Notes under the pieces: generated by a model
Databases searched by the model: none
What the model saw: the letters and a program-made list of their open reading frames with translations, nothing else
Told to the model about the DNA's origin: nothing
Origin: JAAZMF01 sp036786445
Lineage (GTDB): Bacteria > Bacillota > Limnochordia > DTU087
DNA length: 13,146 nt
Assembly (NCBI GenBank): GCA_036786445.1
Contig: DAIQRD010000067.1
Coordinates: forward strand, 1-13,146
Reading direction: 5' to 3'
Made by a program: the position numbers and the translations under genes
Shown here: one piece after another, positions 6,152 through 13,146 of the stretch
Layout: every line of letters starts with the position of its first letter
Position numbering within the stretch: the stretch's first letter is position 1

Positions 6152-6877
6152 ATGCGAGGAGTGCTTATTACACTAGAGGGACCCGATGGCTCGGGTAAAT
6201 CAACACAGGCAGCTTTGCTAGCAGCAAGGCTTGAGCAATTGGGCTTGCCTGTGCTTCTGACGCGGGAACCGGGTGGTACCCCGCTGGGTCTTACTTTACG
6301 GCGGATTTTGCTAGATCCAGACAATCAACTGGCAGTAATGACAGAAGTTCTCTTAATGGCGGCCGACCGGGCTCAGCATGTTGAAGAGGTAATCAAGCCA
6401 GCTTTGCAGAATAATATGATAGTGATCTGTGATCGCTATGTTGATTCAAGCCTTGCATATCAAGGTTTTGGTTTGCTGCAAGATATCGCCCAAGTGAAGG
6501 CTGTCAATGAAGCGGCCGTGGGAGGGCTGTGGCCTCACTTAACTCTCTTACTGGATGTTGAGGCGGAAGTCGGTCTCGGGAGACATGCCATGGCATCTAG
6601 CAAACGACCGGCGAACACAGGATTGGATCGTATCGAACAAAGGGACTTGGATTTCCATCAAAGAGTACGTCAGGGCTACCACCAATTGCACAGTGCCTAT
6701 GCAGAGCGTTTTTGCTTGGTGGATACCACCGAACTAGAGGTGGAAGATGTGGCACAAAGGGTTTGGCAAATCGTTGAGCAAAGATTGGGCATTGGGGAGT
6801 GCGAAGCCACATGCGCCCAGGAGGAGGGGGAAAGCCATGAAGTTGATCGTTGCCATAGTGCAGGATCAAGACGTTAA
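6152..6877 (+). CDS. tmk: Thymidylate kinase (dTMP kinase)
   Basis: Tmk phosphorylates dTMP to dTDP with ATP in the cytosol. Visible motifs are the P-loop E-G-P-D-G-S-G-K-S-T-Q (residues 9-19), the substrate loop TREPGGTPLG, the D-R-Y motif in VICDRYVDSSLAYQG, and the lid region ending LDRIEQRDLDFHQRVRQGY. ATG 6152 gives MRGVLITLEG, the usual beginning; an upstream TTG at 6131 is less likely. The product is 241 residues against about 205-215 for the family. The extra 28 residues at the C terminus arise because the frame reads through the ribosome site and the first 41 bases of darA, and they show no conserved pattern. It sits in a tight row with holB and darA, as in B. subtilis. Confidence 0.96.
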   Translation: MRGVLITLEGPDGSGKSTQAALLAARLEQLGLPVLLTREPGGTPLGLTLRRILLDPDNQLAVMTEVLLMAADRAQHVEEVIKPALQNNMIVICDRYVDSSLAYQGFGLLQDIAQVKAVNEAAVGGLWPHLTLLLDVEAEVGLGRHAMASSKRPANTGLDRIEQRDLDFHQRVRQGYHQLHSAYAERFCLVDTTELEVEDVAQRVWQIVEQRLGIGECEATCAQEEGESHEVDRCHSAGSRR

Positions 6878-7166
6878 TAGACTCCTAGAGAAGCTCTTAG
6901 ATAATGGCATAGGGGCAACTAAGCTAGCCAGTACTGGCGGATTTTTGAAGGTTGGAAGTACAACACTCCTCATCGGAGTGGAAGAACACCAAGTTGAGGA
7001 TGTCATGGGGTATTTGCGGGAAACCTGTAAAGCTCGCAAACAGCTAGTCACGCCGTTGGCAGCTGTGGGCCGCTCTATCAGTGCATTTATTCCCCAACCA
7101 GTGGAAGTGCGCGTGGGTGGAGCCACAGTTTTCATAATAGATGTGGAGCGTTTTGAAAAAGTCTGA
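6837..7166 (+). CDS. darA: Cyclic-di-AMP receptor, PII-like (DarA/PstA)
   Basis: The 109-residue product MKLIVAIVQDQDVNRLLEKL matches the YaaQ/DarA/PstA family along its whole length, including TKLASTGGFLKVGSTTLLIGVE and the C-terminal VEVRVGGATVFIIDVERF. Family members form PII-like trimers that bind cyclic-di-AMP between subunits; their output partner remains unclear. ATG 6837 is fixed by the very strong GGAGGAGG site at 6820-6827 and by homology. A longer upstream frame from 6747 lies inside tmk and should be ignored. The gene overlaps tmk by 41 bases and shares one base with yaaR (TGATG). This gene's ribosome site is far better than those of its neighbours, so it may be translated at a higher rate. 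Confidence 0.95.
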   Translation: MKLIVAIVQDQDVNRLLEKLLDNGIGATKLASTGGFLKVGSTTLLIGVEEHQVEDVMGYLRETCKARKQLVTPLAAVGRSISAFIPQPVEVRVGGATVFIIDVERFEKV

Positions 7167-7621
7167 TGAAAATTCGGTCACAGAAAGAAAGGTCACTGGG
7201 GCGGGAGATGCCGCCGGGGAAGCCCACCAACTCATCTCAGATGCAGTTGCAGGAAACACCATTTCTCACAGCCTTACAGAAGACCATTAACGAACGAGAT
7301 GAGGATTCCTTAGCCCGAGCTTTTGCTGCCATAGAAGAGGCAGCAGAGGTTTTGCGTCGCTCAGTGACCTTACGCAATCTCAAGCGCTATAAAGAACTCA
7401 TTCGGGAATTCATTCGCGGTTTAACAGCTGACGCCTATGCCGTTCAGCAGGAGGTAGGCTTTGATCAATATGGTCACCGCCGTTTGTATCTCATTATTCA
7501 AGAGATTGATCAGCAGCTAGAGAGTTTGACACGGGAAGTTGTGCATGGGCAGGCGGCTAACATAGATTTGGTCAGTCGCCTAGATGAGATCAGGGGCTTG
7601 CTGTTGGACATCTACAGCTAG
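7166..7621 (+). CDS. yaaR: YaaR family protein (DUF327)
   Basis: This 151-residue, mostly helical cytosolic protein matches the YaaR/DUF327 family, with the core TLRNLKRYKELIREFIRGLT and a C-terminal YLIIQEIDQQLESLTREVV ... LVSRLDEIRGLLLDIYS. No catalytic motif is visible and the function is not established in any organism I know. It is nearly always found between yaaQ and holB, as here. The ATG overlaps the darA stop by one base (TGATG) and has little ribosome site of its own, so it probably relies on coupling with darA. An internal ATG at 7208 would drop a charged N-terminal tail of 14 residues. Confidence 0.88.
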   Translation: MKIRSQKERSLGREMPPGKPTNSSQMQLQETPFLTALQKTINERDEDSLARAFAAIEEAAEVLRRSVTLRNLKRYKELIREFIRGLTADAYAVQQEVGFDQYGHRRLYLIIQEIDQQLESLTREVVHGQAANIDLVSRLDEIRGLLLDIYS

Positions 7622-7626
7622 TACCC

Positions 7627-8676
7627 ATGAAAGGGGATACCAGGTTGAAGGGATTTCATGGTCTAGTCGGCCAGGAAGCGTTGGTGGAGTGGCTGCACCA
7701 TGCTATTGAATCCAACCGGGTTGCCCATGCTTATCTCATCAGTGGAGAGTCGGGAAGTGGTAAGCGGACTTTGGCGGGAGCCTTTGCCGGGGCTCTATTG
7801 TGCCAAGAGGAGACAACTGGCGCCTGTGGTCAATGTGATAGTTGTCGGCTGATAGAAGCGGGCAACCATCCCGATGTCGCTATTGTGGAGCCACAGGCAG
7901 GCAGGATCCGCATCGATCAGATTAGAGGCTTGAAAGATAAATTCGCGCTGCAATCCTATGCGGGTGGCTGGAAAGTCGGAACTATCATAGATGCCGAGGT
8001 CATGACTGAAGCTGCGGCTAATAGCCTTTTGAAGCTCTTGGAAGAGCCCAGTGGGCAGGCAGTGATCATGCTCCTCAGTTCTAACCCCTCCATGTTGCTA
8101 CCTACCATAGTGTCCCGCTGTCAGATGATCAAGATGAACCGTCTTCCTCGAGCTAAGATAGCAGCTTATCTAGAGGATGAATACGGCATCTCCTGGGAAA
8201 CGGCCATGGTCATCGCGGGATTGGCCGATGGGTGCTTGGGACAAGCTAGGGTGATAGCTGGTGCAGACAGCCTTGTTTGGAAGGACCGAGTATTGGCTGT
8301 AATGACTGACGAGAGAGCTCGAGGCTTGGAGGCTTTGCGGCTAGCGGCAGCCCTAGATAATGAGCCAGATGCCATAGAATTTGTCTTGCATGTTCTCACT
8401 ACTTGGTTTCGGGATCTGCTGCTTGTAGCCAAGGGATGCCCGCGGGAGCTGGTGGTGCATCAAGACCATTTTACTCACCTCTTAGCCCAGAGTAAGACAT
8501 ATGAAACACTGGCTTGCCAGGAAGCAGTATTTCAGATTGAGGATACCTTGCGGGCCATCCGTAGCAACGCCAATCGGAGACTGGCGTTAGATGCGCTGTT
8601 CTACCAAATTGCTGATTTGACTTCTCTTTCCAAAGCGAGTGAGGTTTGTGACTATGGTAAAAGTAGTAGGAGTTAG
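7627..8676 (+). CDS. holB: DNA polymerase III delta' subunit (clamp loader)
   Basis: The 349-residue protein is a clamp-loader ATPase subunit. Residues 12-16 read GLVGQ, Walker A is G-E-S-G-S-G-K-R-T (40-48), the zinc module is C59-x7-C67-x2-C70-x2-C73, and the sensor 1 region LLSSNPS is followed by the S-R-C motif in TIVSRCQMIKM. AANSLLKLLEEPS is the usual delta' signature. It works with DnaX and HolA to load the beta clamp onto DNA. The ATG at 7627, 5 bases after yaaR, lacks a ribosome site; TTG 7645 has AAAGGGG 8 bases before it and would give LKGFHGLVGQ, so the start is uncertain by 6 codons. The 3' end overlaps ricT by 23 bases, which supplies the last few poorly conserved residues. Confidence 0.94.
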   Translation: MKGDTRLKGFHGLVGQEALVEWLHHAIESNRVAHAYLISGESGSGKRTLAGAFAGALLCQEETTGACGQCDSCRLIEAGNHPDVAIVEPQAGRIRIDQIRGLKDKFALQSYAGGWKVGTIIDAEVMTEAAANSLLKLLEEPSGQAVIMLLSSNPSMLLPTIVSRCQMIKMNRLPRAKIAAYLEDEYGISWETAMVIAGLADGCLGQARVIAGADSLVWKDRVLAVMTDERARGLEALRLAAALDNEPDAIEFVLHVLTTWFRDLLLVAKGCPRELVVHQDHFTHLLAQSKTYETLACQEAVFQIEDTLRAIRSNANRRLALDALFYQIADLTSLSKASEVCDYGKSSRS

Positions 8677-9604
8677 GTTTAAGCACGCTGGGAAGATCTA
8701 CTATTTCGACCCAGCTGATATAGATTTGACTGTCGAGGATGCTGTGGTGGTGGAGACGGCTAGGGGAGTGGAGTATGGGGAGGTTGTAGTTCCTCCTAAA
8801 GAAGTGACTGAAGATGATGTGGTACAGCCCCTCAAACAGGTGATACGACGGGCTACAGAAACTGATATCCAAAAAATGCAAGAGAATGCAGAGAAGGAAA
8901 AGACTGCTTACAATATTGGCCTGGAGAAGATAGAAAAACACGGTCTGCCCATGAAGCTAGTGGATGTGGAGTATACCTTTGATGAAAGCAAGGTCATTTT
9001 TTATTTCACAGCTGATGGGCGGGTGGATTTTCGGGATTTGGTCAAGGATCTAGCCAGTGTTTTTCGGACCAGGATTGAGCTCCGGCAGATTGGTGTGAGG
9101 GATCAAGCGAAAATGCTGGGAGGCCTCGGGCCATGTGGCCGCTCGCTATGCTGCGCTACTTTCCTCGGGGATTTCGAGCCAGTTTCCATCAAGATGGCCA
9201 AGGAGCAGAATTTGTCCCTAAATCCTAGCAAGATCTCAGGCATCTGTGGCCGGTTGATGTGTTGTCTCAAGTTCGAAACGGAAATGTACAAAGCGGCGAA
9301 AGAACCCGCTGCTGAGTCCACCAAGACTGTTAACCCGGTATCTGAAGCAACTGATCAGGGCTGTGCTTGTGATTCCTGTGCTGCAAAGGATGGCACCGAG
9401 GAGGCTGTTTGCCTTCGGGAGCAACCAGCAGCTTCTCGGAAACCCCCGGAGCCGGATATAGTTCAAGCATCCGATGAAGGAGCAAAAGCCAAGACTGCAC
9501 CCCCTCCCAAGAGTAACCGCAATCGTAAGCGACGCCATCGACGGCCTCGCAATCGGCCGAAAAAAGAGCAGCAATCTAAAGGCCAGGGCAAACCGGATCA
9601 ATAA
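8654..9604 (+). CDS. ricT: RicT (YaaT), PSP1-domain Fe-S protein of RNA maturation
   Basis: This 316-residue protein begins MVKVVGVRFKHAGKIYYFDP and holds the PSP1 domain. Its conserved Cys signature is C161-G-R-S-L-C166-C167 and C198-G-R-L-M-C203-C204. In B. subtilis RicT forms the Y-complex with RicA and RicF, binds Fe-S clusters, assists RNase Y in mRNA processing and affects sporulation and competence. ATG 8654 is chosen by homology and by GTGAGG 9 bases upstream. After the conserved core (about residue 215) comes an unusual tail: a second Cys cluster (GCACDSCAAKDG), then a Pro/Lys/Arg-rich stretch with KSNRNRKRRHRRPRNRPKKE. The basic tail may bind RNA (inference). It overlaps holB by 23 bases. 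Confidence 0.95.
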   Translation: MVKVVGVRFKHAGKIYYFDPADIDLTVEDAVVVETARGVEYGEVVVPPKEVTEDDVVQPLKQVIRRATETDIQKMQENAEKEKTAYNIGLEKIEKHGLPMKLVDVEYTFDESKVIFYFTADGRVDFRDLVKDLASVFRTRIELRQIGVRDQAKMLGGLGPCGRSLCCATFLGDFEPVSIKMAKEQNLSLNPSKISGICGRLMCCLKFETEMYKAAKEPAAESTKTVNPVSEATDQGCACDSCAAKDGTEEAVCLREQPAASRKPPEPDIVQASDEGAKAKTAPPPKSNRNRKRRHRRPRNRPKKEQQSKGQGKPDQ

Positions 9605-9618
9605 GGGGTACTGTAGAG

Positions 9619-9888
9619 ATGGCTCCCGAGGGTGACCAGCATTTCGTTTATATAGTAGAGTGTACTGATGGTACACTTTATACTGGCTATGCCCAGGATC
9701 TTGAGGCAAGAATCAAGACCCATAATGCGGGACGGGGTGCCAAGTACACTCGGGGGCGGCGACCTGTGAAGCTTCTCTATGCTGAGATCCATGACAGTAA
9801 GGGTGGCGCCCTTAGACGGGAGCAAGAGATCAAAGCAAAGACCAGGGCCGCCAAACTGGAGCTAATTCAGAGCGGCCAGAACTATTGA
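9619..9888 (+). CDS. yazA: GIY-YIG domain protein, YazA/UPF0213 family
   Basis: The 89-residue product is a stand-alone GIY-YIG domain. It has V-Y-I-V-E-C-T-D-G-T-L-Y-T-G-Y (residues 10-24), the conserved Arg in LEARIKTHN, AKYTRGRRPVKL, and a C-terminal E in LRREQEIK. GIY-YIG domains cut nucleic acids, but the physiological role of the small YazA/YhbQ-type proteins is not settled. AAGGGG at 9603-9608 precedes the ATG. It sits directly between ricT and rsmI; the yabA and yabB genes found between these in B. subtilis are absent. Confidence 0.93.
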   Translation: MAPEGDQHFVYIVECTDGTLYTGYAQDLEARIKTHNAGRGAKYTRGRRPVKLLYAEIHDSKGGALRREQEIKAKTRAAKLELIQSGQNY

Positions 9889-9912
9889 GATCTGACACAG
9901 GGGAGGATGGTT

Positions 9913-10794
9913 GTGAAAGAGACTACAGGAGCGCTTTACGTATGTGCCACACCCATCGGTAACCTGGAAGATATTACGCTCAGGGCTCTTAAGGTCTTGG
10001 GAGAGGTGCAATTAATTGCAGCAGAAGATACTCGCAGAACCCGAAAATTGCTCACCCACTACGATATCCACACACCTTTGATCAGTTACCATCAGCACAA
10101 TAGGTTGTCCCGCATTCCGGAACTTGTGAGCAAGCTCAAATCGGGTGCCGACATTGCTTTGGTATCTGATGCTGGGACACCGGGCATTTCCGATCCTGGA
10201 CAAGAGATAATTCAGATTGCCATCCAAGAGGGGATTTCTGTGATCCCCATACCGGGGGCTAGTGCTGTGCTCGCTGGCCTCATCATCGCCGGCTATGAAA
10301 CTGATATTTTCACATTCTGTGGTTTTGTCCCCCGAGGGCGTAGGGAGAAACGGCAGTTCTTAGAAGAAGTCAGCAAATGGTCTCATACAGTAGTACTGTA
10401 CGAGGCTCCCCATCGGTTGATAGATACTTTGCAGGTGTTTGGAGTGACCATGCCCCAGCGGCCATTAGCCATTTGCCGTGAATTGACCAAAGTTCACGAG
10501 GAAGTTGTGAGAGGGCTGCCCCAAGAGCTTCTAGAGCATTTTGAGGCTGTCTCTCCCAGGGGTGAATTCGTATTGGTGTTGTCTGCCCAAAGAGGTGAGC
10601 AACTAGACACAGAATCGAACAGGGGGGAACCGGAGGAGATGGTCCCCATACCCGCTGCCGTTTTGCAGCTCATGGCAGAAGGTGTTGAAAAGAAGGCTGC
10701 CATCAAGCAGGTGGCACGGGAGCGGGGGGTTTCCCGGCGGGATGTCTATAGGGCCGTAATAGATATACCTGCCCAGCCATGCCCGATGAAGTGA
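9913..10794 (+). CDS. rsmI: 16S rRNA (cytidine-1402-2'-O)-methyltransferase
   Basis: The 293-residue protein belongs to the SAM-dependent tetrapyrrole-methylase fold. It opens GALYVCATPIGNLEDITLRA, followed by AAEDTRRTRKLLTHY, LVSDAGTPGISDPG, the GASAVLAGLI loop, FVPRGRREK, VLYEAPHR and the CRELTKVHEEVVRG signature of RsmI. With RsmH it makes the 2'-O- and N4-methyl marks on C1402 of the ribosomal decoding centre. I choose GTG 9913 because GGGAGG (9901-9906) is 6 bases away; the ATG two codons earlier at 9907 directly abuts that site and is a poor start. A basic helical tail (KKAAIKQVARERGVSRRDVY) closes the protein, as in many Bacillota. Confidence 0.95.
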   Translation: MKETTGALYVCATPIGNLEDITLRALKVLGEVQLIAAEDTRRTRKLLTHYDIHTPLISYHQHNRLSRIPELVSKLKSGADIALVSDAGTPGISDPGQEIIQIAIQEGISVIPIPGASAVLAGLIIAGYETDIFTFCGFVPRGRREKRQFLEEVSKWSHTVVLYEAPHRLIDTLQVFGVTMPQRPLAICRELTKVHEEVVRGLPQELLEHFEAVSPRGEFVLVLSAQRGEQLDTESNRGEPEEMVPIPAAVLQLMAEGVEKKAAIKQVARERGVSRRDVYRAVIDIPAQPCPMK

Positions 10795-10821
10795 AGAGCC
10801 TAGGTATGCATGCCGCTCTTT
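10794..10821 (+). terminator. Weak hairpin after rsmI
   Basis: AAGAGC (10794-10799) pairs with GCTCTT (10815-10820), with an inner GGTATGCATGCC that can extend the stem. Only three T residues follow before a G-run, so it would be a leaky terminator at best. It separates the long gene row from the metG promoter that begins 10 bases later. Confidence 0.35.
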
Positions 10822-10830
10822 GGGGGCATC

Positions 10831-10858
10831 TTGACAGTCAAGCGGATTATGGTATAGT
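10831..10858 (+). promoter_or_regulatory. Sigma-A promoter of the T-box/metG unit
   Basis: A perfect -35 box TTGACA (10831-10836) and a -10 box TATAGT (10853-10858) are 16 bases apart. Transcription would start near 10865, just before Stem I of the T-box leader, which is where it is expected. Confidence 0.7.
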
Positions 10859-10887
10859 TGAGTTGACAAGTGATAACCCAAAGGCAA

Positions 10888-11198
10888 TGAATGGGAAGAG
10901 TAATCGCCCAAAGAGGTAGATAAAGAGAGTCGGGTAAGGTGCAAGCCGATTCTACCTTGTGGTGATGAACATGGCCCGGGAGCCGCCGTTCGAACGCCCC
11001 ATTGATTGGGAGAGGGGCTGGTAGGATGAGCCGGGAGCCTTCGAGCAGAAGGTTAGGTGCCCGTTATAGCGCCGGGGTATAAAGGCTATTTGGCTGGAGT
11101 ACCTAGTGAGGCCATTGCTGTGAAGCACTGGCAAAAGTTGGGTGGTACAGCGTGAGTGATCTCTCGCCCCTGTGGGAAACAGGTGTGGGAGATTTTTT
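10888..11198 (+). promoter_or_regulatory. T-box leader of metG, specifier ATG (Met)
   Basis: Stem I is well preserved. The loop-E type AGTAA is at 10899-10903. Helices are ATCGCC (10903-10908)/GGTGAT (10961-10966) and AGGTAGA (10914-10920)/TCTACCT (10951-10957). AGAGAG is at 10924-10929, and the distal stem TCGG/CCGA closes a GGTG-containing loop. The specifier loop reads GAAC-ATG-G, with codon ATG at 10971-10973. The T-box element TGGGTGGTACAGCG is at 11139-11152; its bulge TGGT (11143-11146) can pair with the ACCA end of uncharged tRNA-Met. The antiterminator pairs GGG (11140-11142) and GCG (11150-11152) with CCC (11168-11170) and CGC (11165-11167), the same bases the terminator uses. Uncharged tRNA-Met would therefore switch metG on. 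ACAGCG replaces the usual ACCGCG. Confidence 0.93.
11159..11198 (+). terminator. Intrinsic terminator of the T-box leader
   Basis: A 14-bp stem runs from ATCTCTCGCCCCTG (11159-11172) to CAGGTGTGGGAGAT (11180-11193). It contains two G-U pairs and one mismatch around a 7-base loop, and is followed by six T residues (11193-11198). It is mutually exclusive with the antiterminator. From 11199 to 11248 only the ribosome site for metG is seen. Confidence 0.93.
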
Positions 11199-11248
11199 GT
11201 TGGGAGAACACGTTTTGGTGCACATTACATGTGAGAGGAAGAGCGTCT

Positions 11249-13146
11249 ATGGGTGACAAGGGAAAATACTACATTACGACTCCCATCTATTACCCCAGTG
11301 ATAAGCTGCATATTGGGCATGCCTATACATCAACTATTGCCGATTCCATTGCCCGGTGGCATCGCTTTAACGGCAAGGATGTGCTGTTTCTAACGGGCTC
11401 AGACGAGCATGGTCAGAAGATCGAGAGGATCGCCAAATCCCGGGGAATAGAGCCTAAAGCCTACGTTGACAGGATCGTAGGTACATTCAAGGCTCTTTGG
11501 CAGAAATACGACATCACCTATGATGACTTCGTGCGAACCACCGACGAACGCCACCGCAAAGTGGTGCAGGAAGTGTTTCAGCGCATTTATGCCAAAGGCG
11601 ATATTTACAAGGACACCTATGAAGGTTGGTATTGCACTCCTTGTGAAGCCTTCTGGGTGGAAAACAAGCTGGTAGATGGCAACTGCCCCGATTGTGGCCG
11701 CCCAGTGGAGCTAGTCAAAGAAGAAAGCTATTTTTTCCGGATGTCCAAATATGCTGACAGACTTTTGCAGCATATCCAGGAACATCCTGAATTCATCAGG
11801 CCGGAGAGTCGCCGCAACGAGATGGTGAACTTCATCAAGAGTGGTCTAGAAGATCTTTGTGTGTCCCGGACTACCTTCGACTGGGGTATACCGGTGCCCA
11901 TCGATGAGAATCATGTAATCTATGTATGGTTTGATGCCCTGACCAATTACTTGACTGGATCTGGCTTCTTGCAGGACGAGGCGGCTTTTGCCCGCTATTG
12001 GCCTGCGGACCTACACCTAGTAGGCAAAGAGATCGTACGTTTTCATACTATCATTTGGCCCATTATCCTTATGGCTCTGAACCTACCCTTGCCGAAGACG
12101 GTTTTTGGCCATGGCTGGCTGCTATTTGGTGATGACAAAATGTCAAAATCCAAGGGAAACGTGGTTGATCCCATGGAATTGGCCGATGAATTTGGCGTAG
12201 ATCCCGTTCGGTATTTCCTGCTAAGGGAAATATCCTTTGGCCAAGATGGTAGCTTCACTCGCCAAGCGCTAATAGACAGAATCAATGCCGATCTAGCCAA
12301 CGACCTCGGGAACTTGCTACATCGTAGCGTGGCTATGATTATTCGCTACCGAGATGGCATTATCCCTCAAGCGGGACCTGCAACAGAACTGGAGCAGGAT
12401 CTAAGGCAGTTGGCTAGTACAACCGTGGGGGAAGTAGGCAAGCACATCGCCGACTTGGAGCTCAATGCAGCTCTATCTGCCATCTGGCGCTTGATTGGTC
12501 GCACAAACAAATATATCGACGAAGCTGCCCCCTGGGTACTAAGCAAAGCGGGGGAGAATGAACGGCTAGACACTGTGTTGTATCACTTAGCGGAGACTCT
12601 TCGCATTCTGGCACTGCTCATCAAATCCTTCCTCCCGACGACAGGGAGTAAGATGTGGGCACAGTTGGGCATAGACGAAGATCTACAACTCTGCCAAGTT
12701 GAGGATACCCAATGGGGAGGACTCCAGCCCCACACCAGAGTGCAAAAAGGGGACCCGATTTTCCCCCGCATTGAACTGGATGATGTTACTGACGTTGAAA
12801 AGCCGGCCGTTGCAGTTGCAGAAGGACCCAAAGCAGGAGGTAAGACCATGGATCAAACAGAAGCAGGTAAACCCCTAGTATCCATCGATGATTTCGCCAA
12901 GCTGGAACTGCGGGTGGCAGAGATTAAGAAAGCAGAACCTGTCCCTGGGGCAGATCGGCTGCTGCAGTTGCAGATTACCATCGGCTCTGAAGAGAGGCAG
13001 ATCGTAGCAGGCATCGCCCAGCACTACCAGCCAGAGGATCTGATTGGCAAACACATCGTAGTTGTAGCTAATCTCAAGCCAGCCAAGGTGCGGGGCGTGG
13101 TTTCTCAGGGGATGCTGTTGGCAGCATCGACGACAGATAGTTTGGG
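11249..13146 (+). CDS. metG: Methionine-tRNA ligase, C terminus outside the window
   Basis: This class I synthetase charges tRNA-Met with methionine; 632 codons are present with no stop before the edge. The HIGH motif is H21-I-G-H within TPIYYPSDKLHIGH. The zinc knuckle is C129-x2-C132-x13-C146-x2-C149, a single-zinc type. DEHGQK lies in the catalytic core and K-M-S-K-S is at 297-301. An alpha-helical anticodon domain follows. From about residue 545 (SIDDFAKLELRVAEIKKAEP) there is an EMAP/Trbp111-like tRNA-binding domain, as in the long B. subtilis-type enzyme, joined by a Pro/Ala/Gly-rich linker. The ATG at 11249 follows GAGGA (11235-11239) at 9 bases. Expression is under the T-box leader upstream. 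Probably about 15-30 residues are missing at the end. Confidence 0.97.
   Translation, partial: MGDKGKYYITTPIYYPSDKLHIGHAYTSTIADSIARWHRFNGKDVLFLTGSDEHGQKIERIAKSRGIEPKAYVDRIVGTFKALWQKYDITYDDFVRTTDERHRKVVQEVFQRIYAKGDIYKDTYEGWYCTPCEAFWVENKLVDGNCPDCGRPVELVKEESYFFRMSKYADRLLQHIQEHPEFIRPESRRNEMVNFIKSGLEDLCVSRTTFDWGIPVPIDENHVIYVWFDALTNYLTGSGFLQDEAAFARYWPADLHLVGKEIVRFHTIIWPIILMALNLPLPKTVFGHGWLLFGDDKMSKSKGNVVDPMELADEFGVDPVRYFLLREISFGQDGSFTRQALIDRINADLANDLGNLLHRSVAMIIRYRDGIIPQAGPATELEQDLRQLASTTVGEVGKHIADLELNAALSAIWRLIGRTNKYIDEAAPWVLSKAGENERLDTVLYHLAETLRILALLIKSFLPTTGSKMWAQLGIDEDLQLCQVEDTQWGGLQPHTRVQKGDPIFPRIELDDVTDVEKPAVAVAEGPKAGGKTMDQTEAGKPLVSIDDFAKLELRVAEIKKAEPVPGADRLLQLQITIGSEERQIVAGIAQHYQPEDLIGKHIVVVANLKPAKVRGVVSQGMLLAASTTDSL

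Noticed and set aside
6747..6836. N-terminal extension of darA inside tmk
   Set aside because: The DarA family starts MKLIVA, and the strong ribosome site directly precedes ATG 6837.
8471..8941. 156-residue minus-strand frame across holB and ricT
   Set aside because: It lies opposite two well-supported genes, has no ribosome site that I can see and no domain.

Overview
The window is a chromosomal stretch from an endospore-forming Bacillota, most likely a clostridial-type or deep-branching lineage with moderate GC, rather than Bacillus itself. The evidence is the anti-sigma factor Gin (CsfB), the cyclic-di-AMP receptor DarA, the RicT (YaaT) protein, a T-box leader before metG, strong Shine-Dalgarno sites, and a gene order that closely follows the rrnA - csfB - yaaO - tmk - yaaQ - yaaR - holB - yaaT - yazA - yabC - metS block of Bacillus subtilis (synteny recalled from knowledge, not searched). 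No transposase, integrase, CRISPR array or phage gene is visible. I cannot name the species.

Layout. Positions 1-138 hold the 3' end of a 5S rRNA gene and a tRNA-Asn(GUU), the tail of an rRNA operon. At 192-764 is a GDT1/UPF0016 cation exporter, which overlaps tail-to-tail with a minus-strand HTH-plus-TPR regulator (742-2073). At 2074-2807 is the least explained part of the window. It holds two divergent sigma-A-type promoters, a palindrome inside the regulator's own promoter, a set of repeated GACTG-type elements on both arms, and a stretch of about 370 bases that can fold into several nested helices and one possible pseudoknot but has no convincing gene. From 2808 to 10794 a dense plus-strand gene row runs with overlaps or very short gaps: csfB, a YaaO-like Orn/Lys/Arg decarboxylase, a SpoIIIAA/Ycf45-like ATPase with an R3H domain, tmk, darA, yaaR, holB, ricT, a GIY-YIG protein and rsmI. 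A weak hairpin, a new promoter and a tRNA-Met-sensing T-box leader (about 10888-11198) then precede metG, which runs off the window.

How the parts fit. The long gene row mixes replication (tmk, holB), translation and RNA maturation (rsmI, ricT), second-messenger sensing (darA) and sporulation control (csfB). Overlapping stop and start codons suggest translational coupling. metG is set apart by its own promoter and its own attenuator. The regulator and its divergent partner transcript look like a self-contained local circuit inserted between the rRNA operon and csfB, where B. subtilis has none.

Most of the window is conserved housekeeping sequence. The only good candidate for something undescribed is the 2100-2670 intergenic circuit.
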